NCBI GenBank assembly: GCA_017552165.1
Contig: JAFZCF010000008.1
Location: 1 to 12,752, forward strand
Source of the DNA: Clostridia bacterium
Lineage (GTDB): Bacteria > Bacillota_A > Clostridia > Oscillospirales > CAG-272
DNA length: 12,752 bases
Reading direction: 5' to 3'
In this document: one piece after another, positions 10,704 to 12,752 of the stretch
Layout of the letters: each line of letters opens with the position of its first letter
Position numbering within the stretch: the stretch's first letter is position 1
The notes under the pieces: generated by a model
Told to the model about the DNA's origin: nothing
Databases searched by the model: none
The model's input: the letters and a program-made list of their open reading frames with translations, nothing else
Made by a program: the position numbers and the translations under genes

Positions 10704-11243
10704 ATGACGATTTACGATTTCAAGGTCAGGAAAAGAAGAGAAGGCGAGCTCGATCTTTCGGAGCTCAGGGGCAAGGTGATCCTCGTCGTGAACACCGCGA
10801 CCGGCTGCGGCTTTACGCCGCAGTACAAAGGACTTGAGGAGCTGTACCGCAAGTACAACGCGAGCGGTCTTGAGATCCTCGATTTCCCGTGCAACCAGTT
10901 CGGATCTCAGGCGCCGGGGACGGACGAGGAGATCCACGACTTCTGCACGGCAAAATACAAAACGTCGTTCGATCAGCTTGCAAAGATAGACGTAAACGGT
11001 GAAAACGAATCTCCCGTTTACACCTATCTCAAGGGAGAAATCCCGGAAGAGGAGCACAAGGGGCTCAAGGCGAAGATGACAATGAAGGCCATATCCAGGC
11101 TCAGTTCATCCGCCAAAAAGCCGGGCGACATCCTCTGGAATTTCACAAAATTTCTCATAGACAGGGATGGGAAGGTCGTAAAGAGATACGATCCTACCGT
11201 CACGCCGGAATCAATAGACGCGGATATCGCCGCGCTCATCTGA
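10704..11243 (+). CDS. gpx: Glutathione-peroxidase-family (probably thioredoxin-dependent) peroxidase
   Basis: Cytosolic peroxidase of 179 residues that would reduce hydrogen peroxide and organic hydroperoxides. The peroxidatic Cys35 is in NTATGCGFTPQY; the catalytic partners are Gln69 in CNQFGSQAPG and Trp145-Asn146 in ILWNFTKFLIDRDG. Cys81 in HDFC matches the resolving cysteine of yeast Gpx3 (EFC). This marks the atypical 2-Cys subgroup, which uses thioredoxin rather than glutathione; Cys63 in FPCNQ is also usual. Thioredoxin and thioredoxin reductase genes follow directly, supporting that electron donor. The codon for residue 35 is TGC, so this is a Cys, not a selenocysteine, form. SD AGGGAGG lies 6 nt before the ATG. 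First gene of the operon, behind an OhrR-like operator; trxA follows after 15 nt. Confidence 0.93.
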   Translation: MTIYDFKVRKRREGELDLSELRGKVILVVNTATGCGFTPQYKGLEELYRKYNASGLEILDFPCNQFGSQAPGTDEEIHDFCTAKYKTSFDQLAKIDVNGENESPVYTYLKGEIPEEEHKGLKAKMTMKAISRLSSSAKKPGDILWNFTKFLIDRDGKVVKRYDPTVTPESIDADIAALI

Positions 11244-11258
11244 AAGGAGACAAAGAAA

Positions 11259-11570
11259 ATGTCAGGAATCATTGAAGTAACGTCCGCAACGTTTCAGAAG
11301 GAAGTCCTTGAATCGGACAAGCCGGTGCTTGTCGATTTCAACGCGTCGTGGTGCGGCCCCTGCCGCATGCTCAAGCCGGTGATCGCCGAGATTGCGGCGG
11401 AAAACCCGTCCGTCAAGGTCGCGTCGGTGAACATTGACGAGGAGGATCTGCTTGCCGAGGATTACGACGTAAGCTCTATCCCCTGCCTCGTGCTCTTCAA
11501 AGGGGGCAGAGAGGTCTCGCGCAAGATCGGTTTCCGCCCGAAAGATGACATCCTCGGGATGCTCGTCTGA
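11259..11570 (+). CDS. trxA: Thioredoxin
   Basis: Small disulfide reductase of 103 residues, the normal length. The active site is WCGPC (C32, C35) after VLVDFNAS, followed by the cis-proline loop SSIPCLVLFKGG (Pro75). Position 76, usually Thr after the cis-proline, is Cys here, giving a third cysteine close to the active site. By neighbourhood its main client is the peroxidase encoded 15 nt upstream, and it is recharged by the reductase encoded immediately downstream. SD AAGGAGA lies about 8 nt before the ATG at 11259. Its stop codon is separated from the trxB ATG by a single nucleotide. Confidence 0.96.
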   Translation: MSGIIEVTSATFQKEVLESDKPVLVDFNASWCGPCRMLKPVIAEIAAENPSVKVASVNIDEEDLLAEDYDVSSIPCLVLFKGGREVSRKIGFRPKDDILGMLV

Positions 11571-11571
11571 A

Positions 11572-12489
11572 ATGTATGACGTAATCATCGTCGGCGCCGG
11601 GACGGCGGGGCTGACCGCGGCGATCTACGCCCGCAGAGCGGAAAAGACCGTTCTTCTGATAGAGGCGAGGTCGTACGGCGGACAGATCATCAACACCCCG
11701 GATATCGAGAATTATCCGGTCGAGGCGCATATTTCGGGTTTCGAGTTCGCCCAGAAACTGTACGCGCAGGCAACGGGCCTCGGAGCCGAACTGGTCTCCG
11801 ACCGCGCCGTCGGCGTCGAGGCCGGACAGGACGGCGCGTTTACGGTGAAGACCCTTAAGGGGGAGTACGCGTGCCGCGCCGTGATACTCGCGACGGGCTC
11901 TGAAAACCGCAAACTCGGCCTTGAGGGAGAGGACGCGCTCGTCGGGCGCGGTATATCCTACTGCGCGACCTGCGACGGCAACTTTTTCCGCGGCAAGACC
12001 GTCGCCGTCAACGGCGGCGGCAACACGGCGCTCGAGGACGCCCTGTATCTCTCGGATATCGCGTCGAAGGTGTATCTCATCCACCGGCGCGACGGCTTCC
12101 GCGGAGAGGAGACGACCGTAGGGAGGCTGAGAAAAAAAGACAACGTCGAGTTCATCCTCAACAGCAGGGTGACGGGACTTGTCGCCGACCGCCGGCTCAG
12201 GGCGATCGAAATAACAAACAACGACGGCGAAAAAACCACGCTCGAGGTGAACGGGCTGTTCGTCGCCGTCGGCAGGATACCCGAGAACGGGGATTTTGCC
12301 GGGCTGATAGATCTCGACCCGGCGGGATACGCAGTGTCGGGAGAAAACTGCCGCACAAAGACGCCCGGGATTTTCGTGGCGGGCGACAACAGAGCCAAGG
12401 AAGTGAGGCAGCTCGTCACGGCGGCCGCCGACGGGGCGGTCGCGGCAACCGAGGCGGTCAGGTACATAGCGGCATCGGAGGAGGTTTGA
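11572..12489 (+). CDS. trxB: Thioredoxin-disulfide reductase
   Basis: FAD-containing enzyme of 305 residues that transfers electrons from NADPH to thioredoxin. Seen in order: FAD motif GAGTAGL (residues 8-14), the GGQI segment, ATGSENR, the redox-active YCATCDG (C131 and C134, matching E. coli C135/C138), the NADPH-binding GGGNTALEDA, the HRRDGFRGEE motif with arginines for the NADPH phosphate, and the C-terminal GDNRAKEVRQLVTAAADGAV typical of low-molecular-weight TrxB. I start at ATG 11572, one nt past the trxA stop, because it gives MYDVIIVGAG; an in-frame ATG at 11545 would add nine untypical residues inside trxA. There is no strong SD, so translation is probably coupled to trxA. Confidence 0.96.
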   Translation: MYDVIIVGAGTAGLTAAIYARRAEKTVLLIEARSYGGQIINTPDIENYPVEAHISGFEFAQKLYAQATGLGAELVSDRAVGVEAGQDGAFTVKTLKGEYACRAVILATGSENRKLGLEGEDALVGRGISYCATCDGNFFRGKTVAVNGGGNTALEDALYLSDIASKVYLIHRRDGFRGEETTVGRLRKKDNVEFILNSRVTGLVADRRLRAIEITNNDGEKTTLEVNGLFVAVGRIPENGDFAGLIDLDPAGYAVSGENCRTKTPGIFVAGDNRAKEVRQLVTAAADGAVAATEAVRYIAASEEV

Positions 12490-12492
12490 ATC

Positions 12493-12752
12493 ATGGTAAA
12501 GACAACGGTAAAGATCGATGGCATGGGATGCCCGATGTGCGAAGCGCACGTTTGCGAAACTATAAGGAACGCCTTTCCGGGAGCGAAAAAAGTTTCTGCT
12601 TCCCACAAAAGCGGGGAAGCGCAGTTCGTTACGGACTCGGAACCTGACGCCGCCGCGCTTAAAGAGACGATAAACGCGACGGGATATACGTTCATATCCT
12701 GCTCGTCTGTGCCGGAGGAGAAAAAAGGATTTTCGCTCTTCGGCAAAAAATA
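12493..12752 (+). CDS. Small heavy-metal-associated (HMA) domain protein, stop codon at the window edge
   Basis: An 86-residue product whose stop codon is cut by the right edge: the last two bases are TA after ...FSLFGKK, so the gene very likely ends one base beyond the window. It starts MVKTTVKIDGMGCPMCEAHV, with the GMxCxxC motif (C13, C16) of the ferredoxin-like HMA/CopZ fold that binds Cu(I) or similar soft metals. A later GYTFIS segment marks the end of the domain, followed by a short Lys-rich tail. Small proteins of this form are common in gut Clostridia, mostly without proven function. SD GGAGGAGG lies inside the end of trxB, 8 nt before the ATG, and the gene starts 3 nt after the trxB stop. 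It is therefore probably the fourth gene of the redox operon. Metal specificity cannot be told. Confidence 0.85.
   Translation, partial: MVKTTVKIDGMGCPMCEAHVCETIRNAFPGAKKVSASHKSGEAQFVTDSEPDAAALKETINATGYTFISCSSVPEEKKGFSLFGKK

Noticed and set aside
10803..10811. Selenocysteine in the peroxidase
   Set aside because: The active-site codon is TGC (Cys), not TGA.

Overview
The window looks like chromosomal DNA from a GC-rich, probably anaerobic member of the Bacillota (class Clostridia), perhaps a gut lineage. The reasons are: a Gram-positive-type RNA polymerase (RpoC has no large insertion in the trigger loop), strong purine-rich ribosome binding sites, near-consensus sigma-A promoters, a lipoprotein signal peptide on the solute-binding protein, and a small heavy-metal-associated protein of a kind common in gut Clostridia. 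The species cannot be named from the sequence alone. Nothing resembles a phage, insertion sequence, CRISPR array, tRNA or rRNA.

Left part (1-2070, minus strand): a Crp/Fnr-family regulator, a NitT/TauT-type substrate-binding lipoprotein and the start of its ABC permease form one operon that runs off the left edge. A perfect TTGACA-N17-TATAAT promoter precedes the regulator. An 18-bp perfect palindrome sits on the predicted transcription start, which suggests autorepression.

Centre-left (2135-2605): rpsT (ribosomal protein S20, minus strand) has its own promoter and terminator and probably starts at UUG. Its promoter is divergent from that of rpoB, and the two are separated by an A/T-tract region.

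Centre (2577-10610, plus strand): rpoB and rpoC, the beta and beta-prime subunits of RNA polymerase, form a free-standing two-gene operon. It has its own promoter, a leader of about 270 nt rich in hairpins, and a strong terminator. The usual neighbours (rplJ-rplL upstream, rpsL-rpsG-fusA downstream) are absent. RpoC carries an internal tandem duplication between its Zn2 ligands, and both subunits end in acidic tails.

Right part (10633-12752, plus strand): a thiol-redox operon of glutathione-peroxidase-family peroxidase, thioredoxin, thioredoxin reductase and a small CxxC heavy-metal-associated protein that reaches the right edge. Electrons would flow NADPH to TrxB to TrxA to peroxidase to hydroperoxide. 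The promoter overlaps a perfect palindrome ATACAATTTAATTGTAT that matches the OhrR operator type, so control by an organic-peroxide sensor is likely. The most noteworthy items are the RpoC duplication, the OhrR-like operator, the structured rpoB leader and the palindrome at the Crp/Fnr gene start.
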